A stretch of 15,448 nucleotides of DNA, from NCBI GenBank assembly GCA_030685015.1, contig JAUXWS010000081.1, positions 1-15,448 on the forward strand, in the 5' to 3' direction. Position numbers and translations under genes: made by a program. Below the pieces are notes generated by a model, which saw only the letters and a program-made list of their open reading frames with translations, was not told the origin of the DNA and searched no databases. Each line of letters begins with the position of its first letter. Positions within the stretch are counted from its first letter, which is position 1. Source of the DNA: a bacterium. GTDB taxonomy: Bacteria; CAIWAD01. Positions 7,019 to 15,287 of this stretch are shown here, piece by piece.

Positions 7019-9769
7019 GTCCGCCCTCCTCACACAGGAGCGGCCCTCCTCTCGACCTGTCCGCCGCTGTCAAGCCGCCACCCCATCATTTCCCTTGCAG
7101 CCGCCCCGCTCCTTTCCGTCTTTGCTGCCGTGGCACCGGCACCCTTCATCCTGACGCTCCTCCTGCTCATCACCGGCTCCGCCGCCGCGGCCCGGCCGCT
7201 GGTGGTGGCGGCGGGGGACAGCCTCGTGCTGGAGGGCGCCACCCTGACGGCCAGCCGCACACGACCCGCCGCCCTCGTGCAGGGCACCCTCATCCTGCGG
7301 GACTGCGTGGTGGAGGGCAAGGCGGGGGGAGCATCGCTCCTGGTCTGCGAAGGGCACGAGGCGCGCCTCGTCGTGGAGCGGTGCCGGCTGTGGGCCAGGC
7401 CCAGATCGCGCTGGGCAGGATGGGCCAAGGCGCCGGACGATGCGGCGGACACCCGTCCGGCGAAGCGGACAGCCCTTCCCCCGCTGGTGGAGCTGCGCGG
7501 CGGCCACGCCGAGCTATCCTCCAGCACCCTCTGGGCCCTGGGCGATGGGCCGCTGGTGCAGGTGGCGGCGGGTGCCACGGCGCGCCTGGCCTCCTGCCTG
7601 TTGGGGGGAGGCGGCCCCGCAGCCATCCAAGCCGAGGACGCCCGCTCCGTCGAGCTGGCCTGGTGTCTGGGCGACCGCGCGGCTCCGCCCGATGCGCCGG
7701 CCCGGGCCGGGCACCGCATCGTGTCCGACCTGGGCCTGGTGGACCCCCGCCGCGGGGACTTTCACCTCCGCTGGAACTCGCCGGCCCTGGACGCGGGCGA
7801 TCCCGCCGCGCCCCTGGACTTCGACCTCACCCGCCCCGACATCGGCTGGACCCCCACCTACCCCGTCACACCCCTCAGCGGCGTCCACCAGGGACCTTTG
7901 GAGCGGGGATGGTACGAGGTGGTCGAGGACTGTGCCATCCTGGATGAGGATCTGATCATCCCCGACGGAACGGTCATCCGGGTGACTCCCGGCAAGACCT
8001 TGAGCCTGTCCGCCCAAGGGGCCCCCTCCAATGGCTACCACATTCAGGTTGGTGACTTGGAGGGTGCACGGACCGCACTGGTGGGAAAGACCGATCTCAC
8101 CCAGCAAACGGGTGCAGCGGCCTTCCATTTCGGATCCAGCGCCACCTATCCTCATCAGGCTGAGGTGACCTTCAATGGCGTCCTGTTCCACTATGCGCCT
8201 GAAGGAGGGCTTTACTTCACTCACAGTGATGTGGATCTTGACGGGGAGACATCGCGCTTTTCCCATTACCGGAACCGGGGATTGCAGTTTTACAACAATT
8301 GTGTCGGTCGTGTGGCAGATTTTGACTTCAGAGGATCGCTCAATACGACTGAGGATACTCTTGGCGTGGGATTCCTGGACATCTACAACTCAGCCGTGGA
8401 TGTCGTGAACTGCCAGTTCGAAGCGATGGCGGGATCCTTTCCGTCCAGCATCTTCCAGTACAATTCCTGCTTGGGTCGCGAGCCCGTCATCAGCCACTGC
8501 CGTTTCCAGGGTGTCAGCGCCTACGCCCTGGAGGCGCATCTTCCCGTCTACCTGTTCAATGTGACCAGCCACCAGCACCACAACCTTTACGACAACCTCA
8601 GCTCCGGGGCCATGTGGTTGACCGACACCTATTTGCACATGAACAATGGTGCCGTGAACCGCTTCTTCCGGCGCCCGGATTATGACAGGAATTGGGCGAT
8701 CATTCAAGGTTACCCAAATAGCGCCTATGTCGACATGGAATGTGGATATAATGCTTTTGTTGATTATAGAATTCAGGAACCTCCTTATCGGAATTTTATA
8801 GAGGGCAGTTGTGCCGGCACGGACTGGAACAACAATTACTGGGGAACCACGTGTTACAACACCATTCCGCCCCAGGGTTTGATTCCTTCCTACGCCGTGG
8901 CCAACACCAACTTGAGCACCTGCTACAATGCCCACATCCCCTGCCCGGGCCAGGGGGGCGAGATCCCCTTGTACCTGGCGGGGAAGGGCGCGGCGGATGT
9001 GGGCAACTTCGAGGCGGCCGTCACCTACTGGATCCAGTTCCTGGTCGACCACCCCGTCAGTGCCTACGCCTTGTCGGTGGCCGGCCTGGTCAAGAGCATC
9101 GGCTTGACCACGCCCTTTGGCGCGGACGCCTATGATTCCATCCGGCTGGGCCTGGAGGCGGCCGCGGTGGCGGCCGAGCCCACCGATCCGCACCTGGCCA
9201 TCTTCGAGCTGTGCAGCGGCCTGTGCGTGGAGGCCTGGCACGGGGACCGGGCCTGGGCCGTGGATGCCCTGGACAGCCTGGCCAGCCTGACCAAGGACCC
9301 GGCGGATGCGAAGACCATCGAGGCCGCCCAGCTGGAGATCCAGACCTATCCGCCCCAGGGTCAGACCTCGGCCCTGGGCGCTCCCCTGGCCCAGGTGGGG
9401 CGCACCCTGGCCCTGCAGCGGTCCTTGGCATCACTGCGGCAGACCCTGATCGGCGGACCCTTGCCGGCGGCCGCGCCCGAGGATGGGGCCGCCCCCGGCC
9501 GGCCCCGCCGCCTGGGCATCGCCTCCTGCCACCCCAACCCCTTCAACCCCGCCACGAGCATCGAGATCGACCTGCCGGAGCCGGCCCAGCTCACGCTGCG
9601 TGTGCACAATATCCAGGGGCAATGGGTGGGGACTCTGTGCGACGAGGGGCGGCCGGCGGGCCGCCATGCCTTCCGCTTCGATGGCGGGCACCTGGGATCG
9701 GGCTTGTACTTTGTCCGCGCCGAGGCCTCGGGACAGGTCGCCACCACCAAGATCATGCTGGTGAAATGA
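7004..9769 (+). CDS. Large secreted right-handed beta-helix protein with FCB-type C-terminal sorting domain (first of a pair)
   Basis: 921 residues from ATG 7004. The start is uncertain: that ATG lies inside a hairpin without a Shine-Dalgarno sequence, and GTG 7130 gives a neater signal peptide ('FILTLLLLITGSAAAA', cleaved before RPL). Order of parts: signal segment (about 45-62); short beta-rich region ending in 'NSPALDAGDP', a phrase usual in parallel beta-helix surface proteins; beta-helix core (about 280-640) with many N and F/V ladders and a terminal 'WNNNYWG' resembling the NYWG/NWWG closing motif; an Ala-rich alpha-helical, perhaps TPR-like, stretch (about 660-800, 'AADVGNFEAAVTYWIQFL'); and a C-terminal domain (about 838-921) with 'HPNPFNP', 'NIQGQWV', 'AGRHAFRFDG' and 'SGLYFVRAEASG'. 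Domains of this last kind direct type IX secretion or surface anchoring in FCB bacteria, or act as FlgD-like Ig modules. Ligand and role are unknown. The middle (about 8200-8810) is clearly AT-richer than the ends. The stop overlaps the next start. Confidence 0.85.
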   Translation: MVGHVVRPPHTGAALLSTCPPLSSRHPIISLAAAPLLSVFAAVAPAPFILTLLLLITGSAAAARPLVVAAGDSLVLEGATLTASRTRPAALVQGTLILRDCVVEGKAGGASLLVCEGHEARLVVERCRLWARPRSRWAGWAKAPDDAADTRPAKRTALPPLVELRGGHAELSSSTLWALGDGPLVQVAAGATARLASCLLGGGGPAAIQAEDARSVELAWCLGDRAAPPDAPARAGHRIVSDLGLVDPRRGDFHLRWNSPALDAGDPAAPLDFDLTRPDIGWTPTYPVTPLSGVHQGPLERGWYEVVEDCAILDEDLIIPDGTVIRVTPGKTLSLSAQGAPSNGYHIQVGDLEGARTALVGKTDLTQQTGAAAFHFGSSATYPHQAEVTFNGVLFHYAPEGGLYFTHSDVDLDGETSRFSHYRNRGLQFYNNCVGRVADFDFRGSLNTTEDTLGVGFLDIYNSAVDVVNCQFEAMAGSFPSSIFQYNSCLGREPVISHCRFQGVSAYALEAHLPVYLFNVTSHQHHNLYDNLSSGAMWLTDTYLHMNNGAVNRFFRRPDYDRNWAIIQGYPNSAYVDMECGYNAFVDYRIQEPPYRNFIEGSCAGTDWNNNYWGTTCYNTIPPQGLIPSYAVANTNLSTCYNAHIPCPGQGGEIPLYLAGKGAADVGNFEAAVTYWIQFLVDHPVSAYALSVAGLVKSIGLTTPFGADAYDSIRLGLEAAAVAAEPTDPHLAIFELCSGLCVEAWHGDRAWAVDALDSLASLTKDPADAKTIEAAQLEIQTYPPQGQTSALGAPLAQVGRTLALQRSLASLRQTLIGGPLPAAAPEDGAAPGRPRRLGIASCHPNPFNPATSIEIDLPEPAQLTLRVHNIQGQWVGTLCDEGRPAGRHAFRFDGGHLGSGLYFVRAEASGQVATTKIMLVK

Positions 9770-12231
9770 CCACGCTGCGCACATGGCTGGCGGTGGCCTG
9801 GGGGCTGCCGCCGGCTCTTCTGCCGCCGGCCCTTCTGCCGGCGGCCGTGTTGCCGGTGCCGGACGGGCATCCGACCATCCAGGCGGCCCTGGACGCGGCG
9901 GCGGCGGGGGACACGGTGCTGGTGGCGCGGGGCCACTACCACGAGCGGCTGGTGATGCCGCCACGGGACATCTGCCTGATCTCCGACATCCTGGTGACGG
10001 GGGACACCCTGGCCCTGGAGGAGACCATCATCGACGGGGATCTACAGGGCTCCACCATCACGATCAACACATCACCTATTTATGATTATTCTATAGTTGG
10101 ATTCACAATCAGTGGGGGATTGGGAGGATTTAGGATTGGCGGAGGAATCCATATTGTTGAAGCTGGCAATGTCGTGCTTAAGCACCTGAAATTTGATGGA
10201 AATACTAGTGTGTTTAGTGGTGCGGGGGTGTTGGCTTCAGCTCCTATGAATATAAGCCTTGAGTTCATGAAAATCGGTTCAAACGAGACCTCGGGGACTA
10301 TAATTTCTGTGTACTCGTTGGGAAAAACATATTTTCGTGGTCTGTCTGTCAGATCACCGTGCCCACACAATGTTTTGAGCGCACACGCCGCCGATACCTT
10401 GATTGTCCGCGAAATCCTTATTGCCAATCAAAACCGGGCACCCAGCCTTGTGCTTGGCACCACCGGCCAACACAACAACGGCCACACGGATGTTCGAGAC
10501 ATCACCCTGCGCAACAACACCTTCTCCACGGGCACGGTCATGCGCGTGGGGTCGACCTCGCGCATCAAGGCGCGCAACATCTGGTGGACGGACAACCGCC
10601 AGACGGGGCATTCCTTCCCCTATGCCTCGGTGACAGGCGTGTACCTGGACGCCCTGTCGGACGTGGACGCGGACAGTGTGTACTTCCTGCGCAACCGGAC
10701 CTCCATCGGCCAAGCGGCGGGCGGCATCGTCTCAGGACAGGGCATGGCCCATGTCAAGCATCTGGTCGTCCGGGACTGTGTGGTGGGGGACAGCACCTAT
10801 GTGAACACCCAGGTCACGAACAGCAATGCCCTGTTTTATACGAATCCCGGAATCGTCACCCACTCGGAGTTCAGCAACAACGTCTTCATCAATGCCCCCA
10901 ACCCCGACAACCCACTGGAGGATTGGAAAGGCGCTTCCCTGTTGACGATGCATCCATCATGGCTTCTGGACAGTTGCCGCTTCATCAACAATCATGTCAT
11001 TGAGTTGTCAGACTACGCCGCAATTGGGTTGCCCATGTCAGGAAAGGAGGGCCGCCTCGTTGCGGTGAGTCCTTCTACTTTGCGCAACTTCCGGATCAGC
11101 AATTGTGTCTTCGAGGGGAATCGAAACTCCAACATGGCGCCGGAATATCATTGGACCTGGAACGTGGTTTATGGGGCTGCGACAAACATTGGATCAATGA
11201 TCAAGTTCTACCTTGATCCTTACCTTGTGAATACCAATTACAGGATGGAGAACTGCCTGTTCCGCGACAACGACGAGGGCGGGGTGGACATCCGCGGCAA
11301 TGACTTCACCATGCGGAATGTGGCGCTGATCAATGGGTCCAGGCTGGGTGTCCGCGCCTCAGTCCGCAGCATCCGCATGGACAATGTGTTGATCGACGGT
11401 GTGCGGGCGGTGGATCCCATTCCGCTGGAGTCGGAGCAGATGGCTCTGCTCATCTGGAGCGATGATTCATCCCATGTCACGAACACCACCATCCTGAACT
11501 GCGATACGCCATATCTGGTGCAGCCCGGCTATCGCACGCAACTTGGGGTGGAAAGGGGTCGGGTGGTGTTCACCAATTGCTTGTTCCGGGACAACACCTA
11601 TGGCGCGATGGAGGCCGATCCCAGGGGCTTTGGCCCCATGGACGACGGTCAACCCTTGCCCGGCATCTACCGCCACAGCCTGCTGCCAGAGCCCCGCCTG
11701 CTGCAGGACCAGTGCCTGGTGGCGGTGGATCCCCTTTTCGATGAGATCCTGGGCGCGCCCTTCCTCTCCCCTGAATCCCCCTGCGTGGATGCGGGCCACC
11801 CGGCGTCGGCCTATGAGGACCCCGAGGACCCGGACAACCCCGGCTTCGCCCTCTGGCCCAGCCAGGGCACTCTGCGAAATGACATGGGCTTCACGGGTGG
11901 GCCCCACGCCGCCCTCTACGACACCACTTGGACCCACCTTCCCACGTGGGAGCCGAAAGTGCGACCCCCGGTTTTTTCCCTGGGCGCGCCCTGGCCCAAC
12001 CCCTTCAACCCCGTGACGCACATCCCCCTCACGCTCCTGCGTCCCATGCCCGTCCGCCTCGTCGTGCACAACCTGCTGGGGCAGCAGGTGGCCGTCCTGG
12101 TCGATGGCCTCCTGCCGGCGGGCACGCACCACCTGCCCTTCCAGGCCGGTCGCCTGGCAAGCGGCCTCTATCTGGTCACGTTGGAGGCGGCGGGGCGGGC
12201 GCAGACGAGGACGGTGACGCTGCTACGCTGA
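9766..12231 (+). CDS. Large secreted right-handed beta-helix protein with FCB-type C-terminal sorting domain (second of a pair)
   Basis: 821 residues. The ATG at 9766 overlaps the previous TGA (ATGA), implying translational coupling; no strong Shine-Dalgarno precedes it, which fits. A signal peptide (about 1-28, 'LAVAWGLPPALLPPALLPAA') is followed by 'HPTIQAALDAAAAGDTVLVA', the classic entry into a pectate-lyase-like parallel beta helix. The helix continues with repeated short N-rich rungs ('ITLRNNTF', 'FSNNVFIN', 'CVFEGNRNSN', 'CLFRDNDEGG', 'CLFRDNTYGA') to about residue 690. 'SPCVDAGHPASAYEDP' closes the helix region, and a C-terminal sorting-type domain follows at about 740-821 ('PWPNPFNP', 'NLLGQQVAVLVDG', 'AGTHHLPF', 'SGLYLVTLEAAG'). 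No catalytic residues of a polysaccharide lyase could be identified, so a binding or structural surface role is as likely as an enzymatic one. An abrupt AT-rich segment lies at about 10070-10440 and a weaker one at 11080-11260. Confidence 0.88.
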   Translation: MTTLRTWLAVAWGLPPALLPPALLPAAVLPVPDGHPTIQAALDAAAAGDTVLVARGHYHERLVMPPRDICLISDILVTGDTLALEETIIDGDLQGSTITINTSPIYDYSIVGFTISGGLGGFRIGGGIHIVEAGNVVLKHLKFDGNTSVFSGAGVLASAPMNISLEFMKIGSNETSGTIISVYSLGKTYFRGLSVRSPCPHNVLSAHAADTLIVREILIANQNRAPSLVLGTTGQHNNGHTDVRDITLRNNTFSTGTVMRVGSTSRIKARNIWWTDNRQTGHSFPYASVTGVYLDALSDVDADSVYFLRNRTSIGQAAGGIVSGQGMAHVKHLVVRDCVVGDSTYVNTQVTNSNALFYTNPGIVTHSEFSNNVFINAPNPDNPLEDWKGASLLTMHPSWLLDSCRFINNHVIELSDYAAIGLPMSGKEGRLVAVSPSTLRNFRISNCVFEGNRNSNMAPEYHWTWNVVYGAATNIGSMIKFYLDPYLVNTNYRMENCLFRDNDEGGVDIRGNDFTMRNVALINGSRLGVRASVRSIRMDNVLIDGVRAVDPIPLESEQMALLIWSDDSSHVTNTTILNCDTPYLVQPGYRTQLGVERGRVVFTNCLFRDNTYGAMEADPRGFGPMDDGQPLPGIYRHSLLPEPRLLQDQCLVAVDPLFDEILGAPFLSPESPCVDAGHPASAYEDPEDPDNPGFALWPSQGTLRNDMGFTGGPHAALYDTTWTHLPTWEPKVRPPVFSLGAPWPNPFNPVTHIPLTLLRPMPVRLVVHNLLGQQVAVLVDGLLPAGTHHLPFQAGRLASGLYLVTLEAAGRAQTRTVTLLR
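9805..9849. repeat. In-frame 15-bp tandem repeat inside the second protein's signal peptide
   Basis: CTGCCGCCGGCYCTT occurs twice in tandem (9805-9819, 9820-9834), and a third diverged copy, CTGCCGGCGGCCGTG, follows. It encodes LPPAL-LPPAL-LPAAV and lengthens the hydrophobic core of the signal peptide by multiples of five residues. The third copy is nearly the inverse of the first, so a GCCGCCGGC/GCCGGCGGC hairpin is also possible in the mRNA close to the start codon. Confidence 0.75.
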
Positions 12232-12307
12232 TGCTGGGCGAATTCCCACCGAGGCAACAATCTCCAACAAGCAGTGCCCTGCATCGCATGGCGCGGGTAA
12301 CGCTGCG

Positions 12308-12481
12308 TCAGCTCTGCCCGATGGGAAAGACCGCCCAGAGCAAGTGCAGGGCACCCGTGTCCTTGACGAACACATCTGTCACGCGCGCCGCGCCGAACTG
12401 GGCCTCCAGGGCGTGCAAGCGCGTGAGCAGGGACTCCAGGGCGCTGACGGTGGACGTGTGCCCGATGGCGGCAATGCGCTG
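12308..12481 (-). pseudogene. C-terminal remnant of an unidentified native-type gene
   Basis: On the minus strand, immediately after a TAG at 12484-12482, a 57-codon frame runs to TGA at 12310-12308. It reads like real protein ('AAIGHTSTVSALESLL', 'GAARVTDVFVKDTGALHLL', 'WAVFPIGQS') and its codons are strongly G/C-ending, like the native genes. It has no start codon and no ribosome-binding site. It overlaps, in another frame, the out-of-place tail of the hemerythrin gene. I do not recognise the family. The best explanation is that the 5' part of this gene was replaced by the incoming hemerythrin segment, with a junction near 12485. Confidence 0.55.
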
Positions 12482-12882
12482 CTACTTGCCTGGGAAAGCG
12501 CTTGTTTGTACTGCATGTCCAAATGCAGGATGTGCACCAGCCACCACTGCCGCAGGTAGTGCTTCAGCTCAAGCAACACCGATTCGCCACCATCCTCCAG
12601 CTCTGCGCAGAACCCAGCCACCGCCGCAATATAGGCCGTGTGCTCAGCCCGGTGCGCAGCCAGCCCCGGATAGCCAGCCTGAGCCATCAGCAGCTCTTCC
12701 TCCTCGAAGTGCCCCTGCGCGTACGCTGTCAATCGCGTCAAGACGTCATCCAGTATCTCCCGACTTGCCGAACCATCAATATTATACAGATCTTGCAGAA
12801 TTCGGAAAATCTCCTTGTGTTGGAAATCCAGACTCGCAACACCCACGCTGTACGACGCTGTCCACTCCGATTCCCAATTCAT
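12379..12882 (-). CDS. Bacteriohemerythrin with anomalous C-terminal tail
   Basis: 167 residues from ATG 12882, which is preceded by an excellent AGGAGG. The hemerythrin core carries all seven di-iron ligands at family spacing: H22 (LDFQH), H58 and E62 (HFEEEE), H77 and H81 (HRAEH), and H117 and D122 (HILHLD). Such proteins reversibly bind O2 at a non-heme di-iron site in the cytoplasm and serve in oxygen storage, delivery or sensing. The natural end of the fold should be near residue 128 (MQYKQAL). The remaining ~38 residues ('SSSALPPSGTRPPSAP' and on) are Pro/Ser/Arg-rich and are read out of frame across the remnant of another gene, so they are probably not native. Codons are less GC-rich at third position than in the left-hand genes. 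The gene is divergent from the chemoreceptor gene, 233 bp apart; a shared role in oxygen response is an inference. Confidence 0.9.
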   Translation of the reverse strand: MNWESEWTASYSVGVASLDFQHKEIFRILQDLYNIDGSASREILDDVLTRLTAYAQGHFEEEELLMAQAGYPGLAAHRAEHTAYIAAVAGFCAELEDGGESVLLELKHYLRQWWLVHILHLDMQYKQALSQASSSALPPSGTRPPSAPWSPCSRACTPWRPSSARRA

Positions 12883-13115
12883 GATTCCTCCTGCAGTTGC
12901 TCCCCGTCCCGCGTTACAGGACCATCGCCGCCAGGCGCGGCCAACTCTGCAAGTATCGGCCGGCTCGGTTCTACATTTGAACCATGTCAAAAAGAAAACT
13001 GCCATTTCCATGTGGGAGGTTCAATTCGGCCCGCAATGCTTCCGATACCTGTCCCCGAATCTGGCGTGAGTCAGCGACCGTCACGCAGCACAGATCGAAG
13101 CGATTGGAGGACCCC
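12883..13115. promoter_or_regulatory. Divergent spacer between hemerythrin and chemoreceptor genes
   Basis: This 233-bp region must hold both promoters. It contains a locally AT-rich patch at about 12970-13012. There the minus strand reads TTGACA at 12990-12985 (a possible -35 for hemerythrin, though no convincing -10 follows), and a small inverted repeat GGTTC/GAACC flanks a 7-nt spacer. A GGAGG at 13106-13110 serves the chemoreceptor start. No operator family is recognised. Confidence 0.4.
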
Positions 13116-15173
13116 ATGACGCGAATCCTCGAACAGACTCCCATCCGGCGCAAGATGCTCGCAGCCCTCGCCCCGCCTTTGGCCGGCATGCTCGCTTTCG
13201 TGCTCCTGCTGGCTGGCGCGCGCATGAAGACAGTCACGGACAGCCGCTTGCAAGTCCAGCTCAGTCAGCTCAGCGCCGAAACCAGCGCTCTTGTCCACGA
13301 ATTGCAGCGCGAACGCGGTCTCTCCGCCGGCTGGCTCGGCGGGAACCGCGCCTTCGCCGACGCGCTGGGCGCCCAGCGGCCTGAAACCGACCGCCGGCTC
13401 AAGGCCCTCGCCGCCAGTCTTGATGGCCGCCTCCACGCTGAAGTACGTCGCGCTTTCGAGGGATCCGCACCGCTCGATCCGCCCACCGCCACCACCCTCG
13501 CCGATCTCCGGTGGCGCGTCGACGAGCACACCCTCACTGGCGCCCAGGCAACAGAGCCCTACACCGACTGGATCCAAGGCCTGCTCCGCGCCGTCGAACA
13601 GCTCGGAACCATCGATGCCGACCCGCGCCTACTGCGCATCCGAAGCGCCTACGCCTTCCTGCTCCAAGCCAAGGAACGCGCTGGCCAAGAGCGCGCCGTC
13701 GGTGCGATCGGACACGCAGAAGGCCTCTTCCGCCCCGAAATCCATCAGCGCTTCCTCGCCCTGCTCGCCGAACAGAACGCCTACGCCGAGCTCTTCACCC
13801 GCGACGCACTCCCCGACGCCCGCCAAGCCCTCGAAGCTGTCGAAAATGGTCCCGCCGGCAGAACCCTTCGCACCCTGCGCGACGCGGCGATCGCCAGCCG
13901 AACCCACGACACACCCCTGGTCGCCAGCGCCGACGACTGGTTCACTGCCGCCACCACCCGCATCGACGGCCTCAGGTCCGTCGAAGATCTCGTCACACGC
14001 CAGCTCGTCGACGAAGCCGGACACCTCGCACGCCAGGCCGGAACCGCCCTCGGATCCTTCCTGCTTCTGGCCGGACTGCTCGCTGGCGTCAGCCTCGGCC
14101 TCGCCCTGCTCGTCGTGCGCTCCACCGCCGGGCCTCTTGTCGGAATCACCGCCGCCATGGGCCGCCTCGCCAACGGCGACACCGATCTCGACATCCCCGG
14201 CCTTGGCCGCGGCGACGAGGTCGGACGCATGGCTGCCGCCGTCGAGATCTTCCGCGAGAACGCGGTCCGCATCCGCGCCCTCGAAGCCGAGCAAGCCGAA
14301 CAGGAACAGCGCACCGCCGCCGAGAAAAAGCGCGCCATGGACGAACTCGCTCGCGCCTTCGAAGACAGCGTCGGCACCATCGTCGGCACTGTCTCCTCCG
14401 CCGCCGTCGAACTCGAAGCCACCGCACGCTCCATGTCCGCCATCGCCGAAGAAGTCAACGCCCAGTCCGTATCCGTCGCCGCGGCGTCCGAACAGGCCAC
14501 CGTCAATGTCCAATCCGTCGCTGCCGCCGCCGAGGAACTCAGCGCATCAATCGGCGAAATCCGCCGGCAGTCCACCGGTGCCGCCGACACCGCCGACAAT
14601 GCCGTCCGCCAAGTCCAGGAAGCCGTTGAGCAGGTCCGCGACCTGGCCGTGGCCGCCGGCGAAATCGGCAAGGTCGTCGAACTCATCAAGGCCGTCGCCG
14701 ATCAGACTAACCTGCTCGCCCTCAATGCCACGATCGAGGCGGCCCGCGCCGGCGATGCCGGCAAAGGATTCGCCGTCGTTGCCGCTGAAGTCAAAACCCT
14801 CGCCAACCAAACCGCAGGCGCGACCGACGAGATCGCCACCCAGGTCGGCACAGTCCAGGAAAAAACCCGATCCGCCGCCGATGTCATCGACGCCATCGGC
14901 CGCGTCATCGTCAATCTCAATGAGAATGCCGGCGCCATCTCCGGATCCGTAGAGCAACAAAGCGACGCCACCGGCGAAATCGCGAGAAATGTCGAACAGG
15001 CCGCCGCAGGAACCCGCGAGGTCGGCGCCAGCATCGCCGGCGTCAACCAAGCTGCCAACGAAGCCGGATCGGCCGCCGCACAGGTGCTGTCCGCTTCACG
15101 GGAGCTCGCAGCCAACGCCGCGTGCCTCAAGGCCGAGGTCGACGGGTTCATCCAGCGCATCCGCGCCGCATGA
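13116..15173 (+). CDS. Methyl-accepting chemotaxis protein with NIT-like sensor and HAMP domain
   Basis: 685 residues. ATG 13116 is five bases after GGAGG. Layout: TM1 at about 14-34; a large helical periplasmic sensor at about 45-310 resembling the nitrate/nitrite-sensing NIT domain, with its typical entry '[16 protein letters not shown]'; TM2 at about 312-333 ('[20 protein letters not shown]'); HAMP at about 334-390 ('[20 protein letters not shown]'); and a long methyl-accepting signalling coiled coil to the end. Its CheA/CheW-contacting tip is '[20 protein letters not shown]' at about 529. It would relay ligand binding to the CheA kinase; the ligand is probably a small anion, but the assignment rests on fold resemblance. 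The style of the HAMP-to-tip region ('[20 protein letters not shown]', '[18 protein letters not shown]', '[13 protein letters not shown]') is that of alphaproteobacterial receptors. Codon use (CTC-Leu and GAA-Glu frequent) differs from the left-hand genes, suggesting transfer. Confidence 0.93.
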   Translation: MTRILEQTPIRRKMLAALAPPLAGMLAFVLLLAGARMKTVTDSRLQVQLSQLSAETSALVHELQRERGLSAGWLGGNRAFADALGAQRPETDRRLKALAASLDGRLHAEVRRAFEGSAPLDPPTATTLADLRWRVDEHTLTGAQATEPYTDWIQGLLRAVEQLGTIDADPRLLRIRSAYAFLLQAKERAGQERAVGAIGHAEGLFRPEIHQRFLALLAEQNAYAELFTRDALPDARQALEAVENGPAGRTLRTLRDAAIASRTHDTPLVASADDWFTAATTRIDGLRSVEDLVTRQLVDEAGHLARQAGTALGSFLLLAGLLAGVSLGLALLVVRSTAGPLVGITAAMGRLANGDTDLDIPGLGRGDEVGRMAAAVEIFRENAVRIRALEAEQAEQEQRTAAEKKRAMDELARAFEDSVGTIVGTVSSAAVELEATARSMSAIAEEVNAQSVSVAAASEQATVNVQSVAAAAEELSASIGEIRRQSTGAADTADNAVRQVQEAVEQVRDLAVAAGEIGKVVELIKAVADQTNLLALNATIEAARAGDAGKGFAVVAAEVKTLANQTAGATDEIATQVGTVQEKTRSAADVIDAIGRVIVNLNENAGAISGSVEQQSDATGEIARNVEQAAAGTREVGASIAGVNQAANEAGSAAAQVLSASRELAANAACLKAEVDGFIQRIRAA

Positions 15174-15287
15174 GTCCGGCTGCAGGACTTGTCGCTCACG
15201 CGAGAATCTCTCCGTGCGCCCCACAGACCAAAAGGCGAGCCCCAAGAACACCCCATTCGATTGGTTGCCCCAAGGAACACGCATCGG
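15174..15287. other. Non-coding spacer between chemoreceptor gene and IS end
   Basis: About 114 bp with no convincing frame or strong terminator hairpin. A short imperfect direct repeat, CCCCAAGAACACC / CCCCAAGGAACAC, lies near 15240-15280. Confidence 0.4.

Noticed and set aside
7721-7730. Another GTGTCCGACC, matching one arm of the hairpin repeat
   Set aside because: It lies in coding sequence, has no inverted partner and none of the flanking block, so it is taken as chance.
5368-7947. 859-codon plus-strand frame opposite the phosphatase
   Set aside because: Its first part is antisense to a gene with all catalytic motifs, and it then runs out of frame through the spacer and the next gene. 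Length alone reflects high GC.
12985-12990. TTGACA on the minus strand as a full sigma-70 promoter for hemerythrin
   Set aside because: No -10-like hexamer is found 15-19 bases downstream, so it is mentioned only within the spacer entry.
12984-13115. Upstream ATG at 12984 as start of the chemoreceptor
   Set aside because: It lacks a ribosome-binding site and adds 44 residues without homology, whereas ATG 13116 has GGAGG at ideal spacing directly before TM1.
13629-14513. Minus-strand Gly/Asp-rich frames opposite the chemoreceptor
   Set aside because: Low-complexity shadow of the receptor; no start signal or recognisable motif.
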